The notes: generated by a model from the sequence alone, not told the origin. DNA of 32,704 bases from Ectopseudomonas composti (GCA_946886245.1 CAMPIF010000002.1:1-32704), one strand, 5' to 3'. Positions 8,761-16,948 are shown, numbered from the stretch's first letter. Numbers and translations are program-made.

Positions 8761-9606
8761 TCAGCGTCCGCTGATCACCACGCTGCCATCCCCGCCGCGA
8801 ACCATGAGTACCGGCAGGATGGCCGGCAGCAGGTCAATCAGTTCTTCGATGGCGGCGCTGTCGAACTCGCCGGATACGCGCAATTCGCCGAGGCGCGGAT
8901 CGGCCAGGCGCACCGGTGCCTGACGGTAGCGCTGGATGTCGACGATCACCTCACGCAGCGGCGTGCCGTCGAAACGCAGCTTGCCCTGCTGCCAGGCGGT
9001 GACGCGCACCCTGTCGACCACACCACCGGCACCGATCCGCCCATCTGTGGCCAGCACCTGCTGCCCGTTGTACAGACGCTGCGGCGGCGACTGCGTGCTG
9101 GACACCTCGACCTCGCCTTCGAGCACCGCAACCGCCACACCGCGTGCGTCACTGCGTACATTGAACACCGTACCGATGTCGAGCACGGCCACACCCTGGC
9201 TGCGTACGATGAAAGGGCTGTCGGCATGTTCGACAGTGAAGGTGGCCTCGCCGGCCAGCAGTTCGATCTGCCGGCTGCGCAGGCGCCGCTCGACGCGCAA
9301 GTGAGTGGCACTGTTGAGCAGTACCTGGCTGCCATCGGCCAGCGTCAGGCTGTCACGCTGGCCAACCGCGGTACGCACTTCCTCGCTGTGCCAGGCCGGA
9401 TCGGCCATCCACAGGGCAACAGCCATCAGCAGTACCGACAGCCCGCCACCGAGCGCCTGCTTGCGCCGCCGCTGCCGCGCCGTCTGTGCCTTGCCCTCTG
9501 CCAGCAGCGCCTCGCGGGACGGCACCCGATCACGCAGGGCGTGCTCGAACGTCGACAGCGGGTCGGCACCGGTGCCGCGTCGAGGATCATCGGGGCGCTC
9601 CAGCAT
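8761..9606 (-). CDS. FecR-like inner-membrane anti-sigma/signal transducer
   Basis: 281 residues. A cytoplasmic N-terminus of about 50 residues is followed by one membrane segment (GGGLSVLLMAVALWM). The periplasmic FecR domain (about 75-185, with ADGSQVLLNSATHLRV and DIGTVFNVRS) leads to a C-terminal STN-like region (REVIVDIQRYRQAPVRLADP to the end) expected to meet the receptor's STN domain. It would hold the sigma factor inactive until the receptor is loaded. The start codon lies one base past the sigma-factor stop, so translation is coupled. The N-terminus lacks the tryptophan-rich W-(L/V) pattern I expect in classical FecR cytoplasmic domains, so sigma binding may differ. Confidence 0.87.
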   Translation of the reverse strand: MLERPDDPRRGTGADPLSTFEHALRDRVPSREALLAEGKAQTARQRRRKQALGGGLSVLLMAVALWMADPAWHSEEVRTAVGQRDSLTLADGSQVLLNSATHLRVERRLRSRQIELLAGEATFTVEHADSPFIVRSQGVAVLDIGTVFNVRSDARGVAVAVLEGEVEVSSTQSPPQRLYNGQQVLATDGRIGAGGVVDRVRVTAWQQGKLRFDGTPLREVIVDIQRYRQAPVRLADPRLGELRVSGEFDSAAIEELIDLLPAILPVLMVRGGDGSVVISGR

Positions 9607-9607
9607 T

Positions 9608-10144
9608 TCAGTAGCGTCCCGCCAGCGCTCGCCGCGCCGGCTCCCAGTCGCTGGCGATGCTGCGCATGGCGCGGGAGAAATGCTGGGTCACCATGTTGGT
9701 GGAAATGCCCAGCTCGTCGGCGATCTCACGCTGCTGCATGCCATGGATGCGATGCAACAGGAATACCTGGCGGGCGCGTGCCGGCAAAGCATCGATGATT
9801 GCCAGCAGGGCTTCGAGCTGTTGTTCAAAGTCCAACGCGACGGCGCCATCGAGTTCGTGTATGTGCCAGTCCGGCACCTCGGCAGTCACTTCGAAGTAGG
9901 CGTTGCGGGTGTTATCAGCACGACGGCGGTCGATGGCGCGATTGAACGAGGCGCGACGCAGAAAAGCAAAAGGCAGGCTGACCGGCTGCTGAGGGGGTTT
10001 TTCCAGCAATTGCACGCAGACGTCGTGTACCACTTCACGGGCAAACTGAGAGCCCTGGAAACGTCGCCGGACGTATTCCACCAGATCGTCGTAATGCAGC
10101 GCGAGCGCGCCGATCAGCTCGACGCTGGGGGAGGTCTTGGTCAT
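9608..10144 (-). CDS. FecI-type ECF sigma factor
   Basis: 178 residues with region 2 (HYDDLVEYVRRRFQ through FLRRASFNRAIDRRR, about 17-80) and region 4 (LPARARQVFLLHRI, then MQQREIADELGISTNMVTQH, about 120-165). No other domains are present, as expected for the iron-starvation ECF group. It would direct RNA polymerase to the receptor gene and perhaps its own operon. It leads the sigma - FecR - receptor series, and a Fur-box-like sequence lies just upstream (10166-10184). That suggests iron repression of the regulators plus substrate induction through the receptor. The target promoter cannot be fixed from one locus. Confidence 0.9.
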   Translation of the reverse strand: MTKTSPSVELIGALALHYDDLVEYVRRRFQGSQFAREVVHDVCVQLLEKPPQQPVSLPFAFLRRASFNRAIDRRRADNTRNAYFEVTAEVPDWHIHELDGAVALDFEQQLEALLAIIDALPARARQVFLLHRIHGMQQREIADELGISTNMVTQHFSRAMRSIASDWEPARRALAGRY

Positions 10145-10165
10145 GGCGAGGGAAGGCGACTAACT

Positions 10166-10184
10166 GATAGTGAGTCGCATTATA
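10166..10184. promoter_or_regulatory. Fur-box-like operator upstream of the ECF sigma gene
   Basis: The 19 bases GATAGTGAGTCGCATTATA agree with the hexameric Fur pattern (GATAAT, GATAAT, C, ATTATC) in the outer hexamers (5 of 6 each) but poorly in the middle one. The position, 22 bases before the sigma-factor start codon, is right for iron control of the unit. Matched by eye. Confidence 0.55.
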
Positions 10185-10204
10185 TCGACGCTTCGATAAA
10201 TCCA

Positions 10205-10558
10205 CTACACCAGCCTCTGCCGCGTCGTGGCGATCAGCCGATGCACCTGACGCTCGACTGCCGGCTCGATGGGCTGCTCCGGGCCACGCCCATGCGGGCA
10301 AGGCAGGTTCGGCGTGGTACCGAACAGGCGGCAGATCAGCGGGCGCTGGTCATACACCTCGCAGCCGTTCGGCCCCAGGTGCACGCAGTTGTATTCGGCC
10401 AGCGCCGCGTCATGTTCGGCGTCGCTCTTGACCGGCAGGCGCGCCAGCTCCTCGGACGACGCCGTGACCGGCCCGCAGCAGTCGTGGCAACCGGGCACGC
10501 AGTCGAAGCGCGGGATCTGGCGGCGCAGGTGGGCGATCTTGCGGTCGGTGCAGCTCAT
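10205..10558 (-). CDS. YkgJ family cysteine-cluster protein
   Basis: 117 residues with the family's cysteine pattern: CVPGCHDCC near the N-terminus, then a single C in EYNCVHL, GCEVYDQRPLICRLFG and CPHG. These cysteines are thought to bind zinc or an iron-sulfur centre (the family is annotated as putative Fe/Zn-chelating), and no biochemical role is established that I know of. Its stop codon is 61 bases before the sigma-factor start, on the same strand, with the Fur-box-like site between. It may be unrelated to the iron unit despite being adjacent. Confidence 0.82.
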   Translation of the reverse strand: MSCTDRKIAHLRRQIPRFDCVPGCHDCCGPVTASSEELARLPVKSDAEHDAALAEYNCVHLGPNGCEVYDQRPLICRLFGTTPNLPCPHGRGPEQPIEPAVERQVHRLIATTRQRLV

Positions 10559-10610
10559 GCTCGGGCGCCTTGAAATGAAGGGAGCAGTTTACAGCGCCCG
10601 TAGGCCGAGC

Positions 10611-10668
10611 GTAGCCCGGATGCAATCCGGCAACCGCTGCGCTCAACCTGGGCAGGCCCGGGATACCC
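10611..10668. repeat. REP-like element
   Basis: It begins GTAGCCCGGATGCAATCCGG (10611-10630), the same unit as at 3498 and, inverted, at 12126. It continues into a GC-rich stretch with inverted CCTGGGC/GCCCGGG segments up to about 10668. It fills the gap between the divergent YkgJ and amine oxidase genes. An AT-rich stretch after it (10690-10760) is where the oxidase promoter should lie. Confidence 0.65.
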
Positions 10669-10769
10669 AGCGGAGAATCGCGCTTTTTTCCGCTGACCTC
10701 TTGGCGTCGGACGGATCACGCGCTTATGCTGCGTTGAATTTTCCACACAACAAAATCAGGATTTCGCAC

Positions 10770-12083
10770 ATGAACGCCCGCGTTCACCAGCCCGTCCACA
10801 GCCCGCAGCATGCCGCTTCCTATTACGCCGCCAGCGTCAATCGCCAGCAGGCCTACCCGCCACTGGGCGGTGAGCTGCAGGTGGACGTGTGCATCGTCGG
10901 TGGCGGTTTCAGCGGCCTGAACACCGCGATCGAGCTGGCCCAGAAGGGCCTGTCGGTGGCGCTGCTGGAGGCGCGCAAGATCGGCTGGGGCGCCAGCGGC
11001 CGCAACGGCGGACAACTGATTCGCGGTGTTGGCCATGATGTCGAACAGTTCGAATCAGCGGTCGGCAAGGACGGCGTGCGTCAGTTCAAGCTGATGGGCC
11101 TGGAGGCGGTGGAGATCGTGCGCAGCCGCGTCGAGCAGTTCCAGATCGACTGCGACCTGACCTGGGGCTACTGCGACCTGGCCAACAAACCGGCGCACAT
11201 GGAGGGCTTCGCCGAAGACAAGGCCGAGCTGGAAAACCTCGGCTATCGTCACGAACTGCGCATGGTGTCGAAGGAGCGCATCCATGAGGTGGTGGGCTCC
11301 GACAACTATCACGGCGCCATGATCGACATGGGCTCGGGCCACCTGCACCCGCTCAACCTGGCGCTTGGCGAAGCCGCTGCCGCCCAGTCGCTCGGTGTGC
11401 AGCTGTTCGAAGACTCGCCGGTGACGCGCATCGACTACGGCAGCGAGGTGCGCGTGCACACCGCCAATGGCCAGGTGCGCGCCAAGTACCTGGTGCTGGC
11501 CTGCAATGCCTACATCAACGGCCTCAACCCGACCCTGAGCGGCAAGGTGCTACCGGCCGGCAGCTATATCATCGCCACCGAACAGCTCTCCGAAGAGCAG
11601 GCGCGCCAGCTGATCCCGCAGAACATGGCGCTGTGCGACCAGCGCGTGACCGTCGACTATTACCGACTCTCCGCCGACCGTCGCCTGCTGTTCGGCGGTG
11701 CCTGCCACTACTCGGGCCGTGATCCGGCCGATATCGCCGGCTACATGAAGCCGAAGATGCTCAAGGTGTTCCCGCAACTGGCCGATGTGCGCATCGACTA
11801 CCAGTGGGGTGGAATGATCGGCATCGGTGCCAACCGCCTGCCGCAGATCGGCCGACTCAAGGATCAGCCCAACGTCTTCCACGCCCAGGCCTACGCCGGC
11901 CACGGCGTCAACGCCACGCACCTGGCCGGCAAGCTGCTCGCCGAGGCCATCGCCGGCCAGGAAAGCCGCGGCTTCGACCTGTTCGCCCAGGTGCCGCACA
12001 TGACCTTCCCCGGCGGCAAGCACCTGCGCTCGCCGCTGTTGGCCATGGGCATGGCCTGGCATCGGCTGAAAGAGCTGCTGTAG
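10770..12083 (+). CDS. pauB4: FAD-dependent amine oxidoreductase, PuuB/PauB (gamma-glutamylputrescine oxidase) type
   Basis: 437 residues from the ATG at 10770 (TCAGGA upstream). The open frame extends further left but through a REP element and antisense to the YkgJ gene, so the longer form is rejected. The N-terminal FAD motif VDVCIVGGGFSGLNTAIELA and GWGASGRNGGQ are the DAO-family signature, and the C-terminal AQAYAGHGVNATHLAGK closes the flavin site. PuuB/PauB enzymes oxidise gamma-glutamylated polyamines, or related amines, to the aldehyde, which KauB/PauC then oxidises. From memory the P. aeruginosa gene at this position is PA5309, called pauB4; the symbol is transferred on synteny. Single gene; nothing on the plus strand is close enough to share a transcript until the MocR gene. 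Confidence 0.8.
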   Translation: MNARVHQPVHSPQHAASYYAASVNRQQAYPPLGGELQVDVCIVGGGFSGLNTAIELAQKGLSVALLEARKIGWGASGRNGGQLIRGVGHDVEQFESAVGKDGVRQFKLMGLEAVEIVRSRVEQFQIDCDLTWGYCDLANKPAHMEGFAEDKAELENLGYRHELRMVSKERIHEVVGSDNYHGAMIDMGSGHLHPLNLALGEAAAAQSLGVQLFEDSPVTRIDYGSEVRVHTANGQVRAKYLVLACNAYINGLNPTLSGKVLPAGSYIIATEQLSEEQARQLIPQNMALCDQRVTVDYYRLSADRRLLFGGACHYSGRDPADIAGYMKPKMLKVFPQLADVRIDYQWGGMIGIGANRLPQIGRLKDQPNVFHAQAYAGHGVNATHLAGKLLAEAIAGQESRGFDLFAQVPHMTFPGGKHLRSPLLAMGMAWHRLKELL

Positions 12084-12086
12084 GGT

Positions 12087-12142
12087 TCGCGGCTGAAGCC
12101 GCTCCTACGGCAGCGAAGGCGCCGAGATTGCATCCGGGCTAC
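12087..12142. repeat. REP element overlapping the end of the DUF1127 gene
   Basis: TCGCGGCTGAAGCCGCTCCTAC (12087-12108; 22 bases, written GTAGGAGCGGCTTCAGCCGC on the other strand) is the common Pseudomonas REP palindrome. It is followed by GATTGCATCCGGGCTAC (12126-12142), an inverted copy of the GTAGCCCGGATGCAATC unit seen at 10611. The last three bases of that unit overlap the TAG stop codon of the minus-strand DUF1127 gene. Confidence 0.75.
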
Positions 12143-12363
12143 AGCTTCCAGAACGGCAGATTCGCCTCGCGCTCGGCCTGGGCGCGGCTCAGGCCGATAT
12201 CGCGCAGTTGCTGGTCGTTGAGCTTGAGCAGCATGCAGCGGGTGTTCAGACGCCGCCAGAAGGCCGGCCAGTCGCGGCCGAAATAGCGAACCTCGCCCTC
12301 GTGCGTCGCAATCCGCACGGCCTCACCCACTGCTACGAAATCTGTATTACTGAACCCGGTCAT
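12139..12363 (-). CDS. Small DUF1127 (YjiS-like) protein
   Basis: 74 residues from the ATG at 12363, which has GGGAG seven bases upstream; an earlier in-frame start (12390) lacks a ribosome site. The C-terminal half FWRRLNTRCMLLKLNDQQLRDIGLSRAQAEREANLPFWKL carries the DUF1127 pattern (R-L-x5-DxxLxDIGLSRxx). In other proteobacteria short DUF1127 proteins are arginine-rich RNA- or protein-binding factors linked to phosphate, nitrogen or virulence control; the role here is unknown. It is divergent from a MocR regulator, sharing a 181-base control region, so that regulator probably controls it. Its stop codon lies inside a REP unit. Confidence 0.85.
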   Translation of the reverse strand: MTGFSNTDFVAVGEAVRIATHEGEVRYFGRDWPAFWRRLNTRCMLLKLNDQQLRDIGLSRAQAEREANLPFWKL

Positions 12364-12424
12364 GGCTGGTCTCCCGTCGTCTTCTGTCATGGGAGATCAG
12401 AATGCCGTCAGCAGAAAAGTCATG

Positions 12425-12503
12425 ACAGATCCAAAAAACTCTTATTAACTCCATACAGATTCCGTCGACTTTCCCCTGAATGGGAGTTTTCGCGCCGATC
12501 TGT
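12425..12503. promoter_or_regulatory. ACAGAT repeats in the DUF1127/MocR control region
   Basis: ACAGAT occurs at 12425-12430 and again at 12455-12460, exactly 30 bases apart, and inverted as ATCTGT at 12498-12503. The last two extend to TACAGAT. MocR regulators commonly bind direct plus inverted repeats spaced by helical turns between themselves and a divergent gene, so these are good operator candidates. Confidence 0.45.
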
Positions 12504-12544
12504 ACTGGTTTCAGTTCATTCCCCGCACAAGCCGGACGACTGCC

Positions 12545-13993
12545 ATGACGCTCTATCTGAATCTGGCCGAGCTGCTCGGCACCCGCATCGAGCAGGGGCT
12601 GTACCGCCCTGGCGACCGCCTGCCATCGATACGTAGCCTGAGCCAGGAGCATGGCGTCAGCCTCAGCACGGTACAGCAGGCTTACCGTCATCTCGAAGAC
12701 ATGGGCCTGGCTTCGCCGCGCCCCAAGTCAGGCTACTTCGTACCGCTGGGACGGCAAATGCCCGCGCTGCCGCAGATCAGCCGCACGGCGCAGAGGCCAG
12801 TGGAGGTTTCGCAGTGGGATCACGTGCTGGAGCTGATCAGCAGTTCACCTCAGCACGACATGCTGCAACTTGGCCGTGGCCGCCCGGATATCAGCAGCCC
12901 GACGCTCAAGCCGCTGCTGCGCAACCTGTCGCGCCAGGCGCGTCGGCAGGACCCGGACGTGCTCACCTATGGCGGCATTCGCGGTGACGTCCGCCTGCGC
13001 GAACAGATCGCCCGAATGATGCTCGACTCCGGCTGCCAGCTGGAGGCCGAAGATCTGGTGGTCACCACCGGTTGCCACGAGGCGCTGTCGGCGGCGGTGC
13101 GCGCCATCTGTCAGCCCGGCGACATCGTCGCGGTCGACTCGCCGAGCTTCCACGGCGTGATGCAGGCGCTCAAGGGCTTCGGCATGAAGGCGCTGGAGCT
13201 ACCCACCGACCCGCTCACCGGAATCAACCTCGACGCCCTGGAAATGGCCCTGGAACAGTGGCCGATCAAGGCCATCCAGCTCACGCCGAACTGCAACAAC
13301 CCGCTCGGCTACATCATGCCCGACGCCAACAAGCGCGCGCTGGTGGCTCTGGCGCAGCGCTTCGACGTGGCCATCATCGAGGACGACGTCTACGCCGACC
13401 TCGCCTACAGCTACCCACGCCCGCGCAGCATCAAGTCCTTCGATGAGGACGGCCGCGTCTTGTTCTGCAGCTCCTTCTCCAAGACCCTGGCACCGGGCCT
13501 GCGCGTCGGCTGGATCGCCCCCGGGCGCTACCTGGAGCAGGTGGTGCACATGAAGTACCTGGGCACCGGCAGCACCGCGCAGTTGCCGCAACTGGCCCTG
13601 GCCGAGTTCCTCAAGGACGGGCACTACGAACCGCATCTGCGTCGCATGCGTACGCAGTACCTGCGCAGTCGCGACCTGATGGTGGATTGGGTCAGCCGCT
13701 ATTTCCCGGCCGGCACCCGGGTCAGCCGCCCGCAGGGCAGCTTCATGCTCTGGGTGGAAATGCCCCAGGGCTTCGACAGCCAGAAGCTCAACCGCGCCCT
13801 GCTGCCGCACAAGATCCAGATCGCACCGGGCAGCATCTTCTCGGCGGCGGGCAAGTACCGTAACTGCATTCGCCTCAACTACGCCGAACCGCCGAGCGAC
13901 GTGATCGAGGCGGCGGTGAAGCAGATCGGCACGACCATCGCCGAGTTGATCGAAGACGCCGACCTGCAGCATACCCAGGCGCCTGGGCAATGA
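12545..13993 (+). CDS. MocR family regulator (GntR HTH fused to a class I aminotransferase-like domain)
   Basis: 482 residues. An N-terminal GntR winged helix (about 1-70, YRPGDRLPSIRSLSQEHGVSLSTVQQAYRHLE) leads to a full fold-type I PLP domain (about 95-470), with the PLP lysine in SSFSKTLAPGLRVGW and NCNNPLGYIMP before it. Such proteins are regulators that use PLP or a PLP-amino acid adduct as ligand and normally have no transaminase role. The divergent DUF1127 gene is the likely target. The PLP lysine is present. There is no good Shine-Dalgarno before 12545, but the N-terminus fits the family. It converges with an MFS gene, leaving three bases between stop codons. Confidence 0.88.
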   Translation: MTLYLNLAELLGTRIEQGLYRPGDRLPSIRSLSQEHGVSLSTVQQAYRHLEDMGLASPRPKSGYFVPLGRQMPALPQISRTAQRPVEVSQWDHVLELISSSPQHDMLQLGRGRPDISSPTLKPLLRNLSRQARRQDPDVLTYGGIRGDVRLREQIARMMLDSGCQLEAEDLVVTTGCHEALSAAVRAICQPGDIVAVDSPSFHGVMQALKGFGMKALELPTDPLTGINLDALEMALEQWPIKAIQLTPNCNNPLGYIMPDANKRALVALAQRFDVAIIEDDVYADLAYSYPRPRSIKSFDEDGRVLFCSSFSKTLAPGLRVGWIAPGRYLEQVVHMKYLGTGSTAQLPQLALAEFLKDGHYEPHLRRMRTQYLRSRDLMVDWVSRYFPAGTRVSRPQGSFMLWVEMPQGFDSQKLNRALLPHKIQIAPGSIFSAAGKYRNCIRLNYAEPPSDVIEAAVKQIGTTIAELIEDADLQHTQAPGQ

Positions 13994-13996
13994 CGC

Positions 13997-15154
13997 TCAG
14001 GAACGCGCCACGCTCGCCGTTTCCATCTCGCTGAAGGCGCCACGCCGGCTGGCGAGGATGATGAACACGAAGGCGCCGGTGGCCATCAGCAACGGCAGCG
14101 CATGGCCGCTCAGCCACTGGCTGACGGCGCCGGTGGTCAGCGGCCCGATCAGGCAGCCCAGGCCCCACAGCTGAGCGACATGGGCATTGGCGCGCACCAG
14201 TTCGTCGTCGCGGTAACGCTCACCGATCATGATCAGCGACAGGGTGAACAGGCCGCCGGCACTGGCACCGAAGGCCACCAGCACTGGCCAGATCATCGAG
14301 GTATGCAGCAACGGCGCAATCGCCAGGCTGGACACCAGCAGCACGATACCGCAGCCACGGAACAGCAACTGCCGCGACATGCGGTCGGCCAGCCAGCCGA
14401 TGGGCAGTTGCAGCACCGCATCGCCCACCACCACGACGCTGACCATCAACAGCGCCACCTCCTGGGTGAAGCCCTGGCGCAGGCCGTAGATCGGCAGCAG
14501 GGTCAGCATCATCGCTTCGAAGGCAGCGAACAGCATCACCGCCCAGGCAATCGCCGGCAGCTTGCGGCAGAACACCAGCAGGCCGCGCCCCGAAGCGCTG
14601 TGCGCATCCACCCTGGGTGCCCCGGTGCGCCCGAGCAGCATCAGCGAACCGCCGATCAGCAGGCAAACGCCCGTCCAGAAACCGGCATCGGTGGCCGTGC
14701 CAAGCGCCGTCAACAGCAACGGGCCGCTAAGCTGACTGAGGGCATAGCCGGTGCCGTACAGCGCCACCAGACGACCACGCCACTTCTCCACCGCCAGTTG
14801 GTTGATCCAGCTTTCGCCGAGGATGAACACCACGGTCAGGGCCACGCCGATGAACAGGCGCAGGCCGACCCAGACCGCGTAGTTCTGCACCAGCGCCAGC
14901 CCCGCCACCGATACCGCGCCCAGCAGCAAGCACAACTGCATCAGCCCGGTGGTGCCAAAGCGTGCGGCCAGACGGCCAGCCAGCGAAGCGCCGAGCAGCA
15001 CACCGACGGCCGGAGTCGCCGCCATCACACCGATAGCGAAGGCGTCGTAGCCCCAGCTTTCCAGGCGCAGCGAAACCAGCGGCATGGTCACGCCGAGTGC
15101 CAGCCCGATGCTGATGACCGCCGCACAGACGGCGAAATAGGTGCCCCAACGCAT
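13997..15154 (-). CDS. MFS transporter (YcaD-like)
   Basis: 385 residues from the ATG at 15154, which has AAGGAA six bases upstream; a GTG nine codons earlier has none. About twelve hydrophobic segments are visible, with the MFS loop-2 type motif GRLAARFGTTGL and, between the halves, a short polar loop (RTGAPRVDAHSASGR). The first helix (YFAVCAAVISIGLALGVTMPLVSLRLESWGYDAFAIGV) resembles the YcaD/MFS_1-like group of putative drug or metabolite exporters and importers. It lies downstream of kauB on the same strand, beyond a 300-base structured gap. A polyamine-related substrate is possible from context but not shown by the sequence. Confidence 0.8.
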   Translation of the reverse strand: MRWGTYFAVCAAVISIGLALGVTMPLVSLRLESWGYDAFAIGVMAATPAVGVLLGASLAGRLAARFGTTGLMQLCLLLGAVSVAGLALVQNYAVWVGLRLFIGVALTVVFILGESWINQLAVEKWRGRLVALYGTGYALSQLSGPLLLTALGTATDAGFWTGVCLLIGGSLMLLGRTGAPRVDAHSASGRGLLVFCRKLPAIAWAVMLFAAFEAMMLTLLPIYGLRQGFTQEVALLMVSVVVVGDAVLQLPIGWLADRMSRQLLFRGCGIVLLVSSLAIAPLLHTSMIWPVLVAFGASAGGLFTLSLIMIGERYRDDELVRANAHVAQLWGLGCLIGPLTTGAVSQWLSGHALPLLMATGAFVFIILASRRGAFSEMETASVARS

Positions 15155-15192
15155 TGGCGAATTCCTTGGCAGACGAGCCACTGCAAAGACAA

Positions 15193-15219
15193 CGGCCGGG
15201 TTCCTCGGGAACCCGGCCG
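15193..15219 (-). terminator. Perfect 12-bp hairpin between kauB and the MFS gene
   Basis: CGGCCGGGTTCC (15193-15204) pairs base for base with GGAACCCGGCCG (15208-15219) around TCG. On the minus strand it is followed only by TTGTCTTTG, so the T run is imperfect; it may terminate or attenuate. It sits 38 bases before the MFS start codon. Confidence 0.6.
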
Positions 15220-15351
15220 CAAGTGAAGTGTTTTAAAACAGATCTTCGCCCGGAACCAACTTCGATAAAGATCTCCTGGGCTAAGGCCAGAACCAACGAC
15301 CAGCGGGAGTAACAGCCACAGGCTGGCCCGAAGGGTGAGCGCCAGCGAATA

Positions 15352-15429
15352 AGGCGCCCCGGAGCTTTTAAGCGCAGCGTACTGCAGTACGTGAGCATTA
15401 AAAGCGAGGACGCAACGCCGTATGGCCGA
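15352..15429 (-). repeat. Structured 78-bp element, copy A (3' of kauB)
   Basis: This aligns without gaps to 20888-20965. An outer stem, GCTTTTAA (15364-15371) with TTAAAAGC (15398-15405), encloses an asymmetric internal loop GCGCAG/TGAGCA. An inner stem-loop, CGTAC-TGCA-GTACG (15378-15391), closes it. The end CAACGCCGTATGGCCGA is shared with copy B at 13 of 17 positions. The stems differ from copy B but remain paired. It begins 26 bases after the kauB stop codon on the minus strand. The family is not one I can name; it may be a dispersed palindromic repeat or a 3'-UTR structure. The rest of this gap (15230-15351) holds further hairpin-forming GC-rich sequence and no gene. Confidence 0.7.
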
Positions 15430-15454
15430 CGACCAGGAGATCGCCCCGCTACCT

Positions 15455-16948
15455 TTACAGTTTGATCCAGGTGGACTTCAGCTCGGTGTACTTGTCGAAC
15501 GCATGCAGCGACTTGTCGCGACCGTTACCGGACTGCTTGAAGCCACCGAACGGCGCCGTCATGTCGCCGCCGTCGTACTGGTTGATCCACACGCTGCCGG
15601 CGCGCAGTGCCTTGCCGACCAGGTGGGCGCGCGACAGGTTGCTGGTCCATACCGCTGCGGCCAGGCCGTAGACGGTGTCGTTGGCGATGGCGATGGCTTC
15701 GTCCTGATCGTCGAAACCGATCACCGACAGCACCGGGCCGAAGATCTCTTCCTTGGCGATGCGCATGGCGTTGTTGACGCCGTCGAAGATGGTCGGCTCG
15801 ACGTAGGTGCCGCCGGTTTCTTCCATCACCCGCTTGCCGCCGGCCACCAGCTTGGCGCCATCGTCATGGCCGGCCTGGATGTAGCTCAGCACGTTGTTCA
15901 TCTGCGTGGTATCGACCAGCGCGCCGACGTTGGTCGCCGGGTCCAGCGGGTTGCCCGGTTTCCAGGCCTTGATGGCCTCGACCACCATGGGCACGAAGGT
16001 GTCCTTGATGGAATTCTCAACCAGCAGGCGCGAACCGGCGGTGCAGACTTCGCCCTGGTTGAAGGCGATGGCGCTGGCAGCGGCCTCGGCAGCGGCCTGC
16101 AGGTCCGGCGCGTCAGCGAAGACGATGTTCGGGCTCTTGCCGCCGGCTTCCAGCCAGACACGCTTCATGTTCGACTCGCCAGCGTAGATCATCAGCTGCT
16201 TGGCGATCTTGGTCGAACCGGTGAACACCAGGGTGTCGACGTCCATGTGCAGGGCCAGAGCCTTGCCCACGGTGTGGCCAAAACCTGGCAGCACGTTGAA
16301 CACGCCCGCAGGAATGCCGGCCTCGATGGCCAGCTGGGCGATGCGGATACCGGTCAGCGGCGACTTCTCGGACGGTTTGAGGATGATCGAGTTACCGGTG
16401 GACAGCGCCGGGCCAAGCTTCCAGCAGGTCATCAGCAGCGGGAAGTTCCACGGCACGATGGCGGCGACCACGCCAACCGGTTCGCGGGTGACCAGGCCCA
16501 GCTCGTCATGGGCGGTGGCGGCGACTTCGTCATAGATCTTGTCGATGGCCTCGCCGCTCCAGCGGATGGCATTGGCGGCGCTACCGACGTCGATGCTCAG
16601 CGAGTCGCTGATCGGCTTGCCCATGTCGAGGGTTTCCAGCAGTGCCAGCTCCTGGCCATGCTCTTCGATCAGCTCGGCGAAACGGATCATCACCTTCTTG
16701 CGCTTGGCCGGGGCCATACGTGACCACACGCCGGATTCGAAGGTGGCGCGGGCATCCTTGACCGCCACTTCGGCGTCGGCCTGGTCACAGCTGGCCACCA
16801 TGCCGAGCAGGCGGCCATCGACCGGGCTGATGCATTCGAAGGTGGCGCCAGACTCGGCGGCGCGGTAATCACCATGCACGAATGCGCGAGTTTCGATGGT
16901 CAGGGTCTTGGCACGCTGTTCCCAGTCGGCACGAGTCAGGCTAGTCAT
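15455..16948 (-). CDS. kauB: Aldehyde dehydrogenase KauB/PauC (4-guanidinobutyraldehyde and gamma-glutamyl-aminobutyraldehyde dehydrogenase type)
   Basis: 497 residues, the length I recall for P. aeruginosa KauB/PauC (PA5312). It shows the ALDH hallmarks: NAD-site PWNFPLLMTCWKLGPAL and FTGSTKIAKQL, the general-base glutamate in VWLEAGGKSPNIVF, the catalytic cysteine in NQGEVCTAGSRLL, and EEIFGPVLSVIGF near the C-terminus. It oxidises aminoaldehydes from arginine, putrescine, cadaverine or spermidine breakdown to the acids, in the cytoplasm, with NAD(P). GAGGA precedes the ATG. It is divergent from a small cupin gene across 253 bases carrying inverted repeats. PauR control is expected from the family. 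Also named pauC. Confidence 0.88.
   Translation of the reverse strand: MTSLTRADWEQRAKTLTIETRAFVHGDYRAAESGATFECISPVDGRLLGMVASCDQADAEVAVKDARATFESGVWSRMAPAKRKKVMIRFAELIEEHGQELALLETLDMGKPISDSLSIDVGSAANAIRWSGEAIDKIYDEVAATAHDELGLVTREPVGVVAAIVPWNFPLLMTCWKLGPALSTGNSIILKPSEKSPLTGIRIAQLAIEAGIPAGVFNVLPGFGHTVGKALALHMDVDTLVFTGSTKIAKQLMIYAGESNMKRVWLEAGGKSPNIVFADAPDLQAAAEAAASAIAFNQGEVCTAGSRLLVENSIKDTFVPMVVEAIKAWKPGNPLDPATNVGALVDTTQMNNVLSYIQAGHDDGAKLVAGGKRVMEETGGTYVEPTIFDGVNNAMRIAKEEIFGPVLSVIGFDDQDEAIAIANDTVYGLAAAVWTSNLSRAHLVGKALRAGSVWINQYDGGDMTAPFGGFKQSGNGRDKSLHAFDKYTELKSTWIKL

Noticed and set aside
10269..10769. Longer N-terminus for the amine oxidoreductase
   Set aside because: It would run through a REP element and antisense to the YkgJ gene; the conserved protein starts at 10770.
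15364..15405. Copy A element as a plain Rho-independent terminator
   Set aside because: There is no T run after the hairpin, and the conserved internal loop and right end are not needed for termination.
15422..16723. 433-codon plus-strand frame beginning in the structured element region
   Set aside because: Antisense to kauB; composition is that of a reverse-complement frame.
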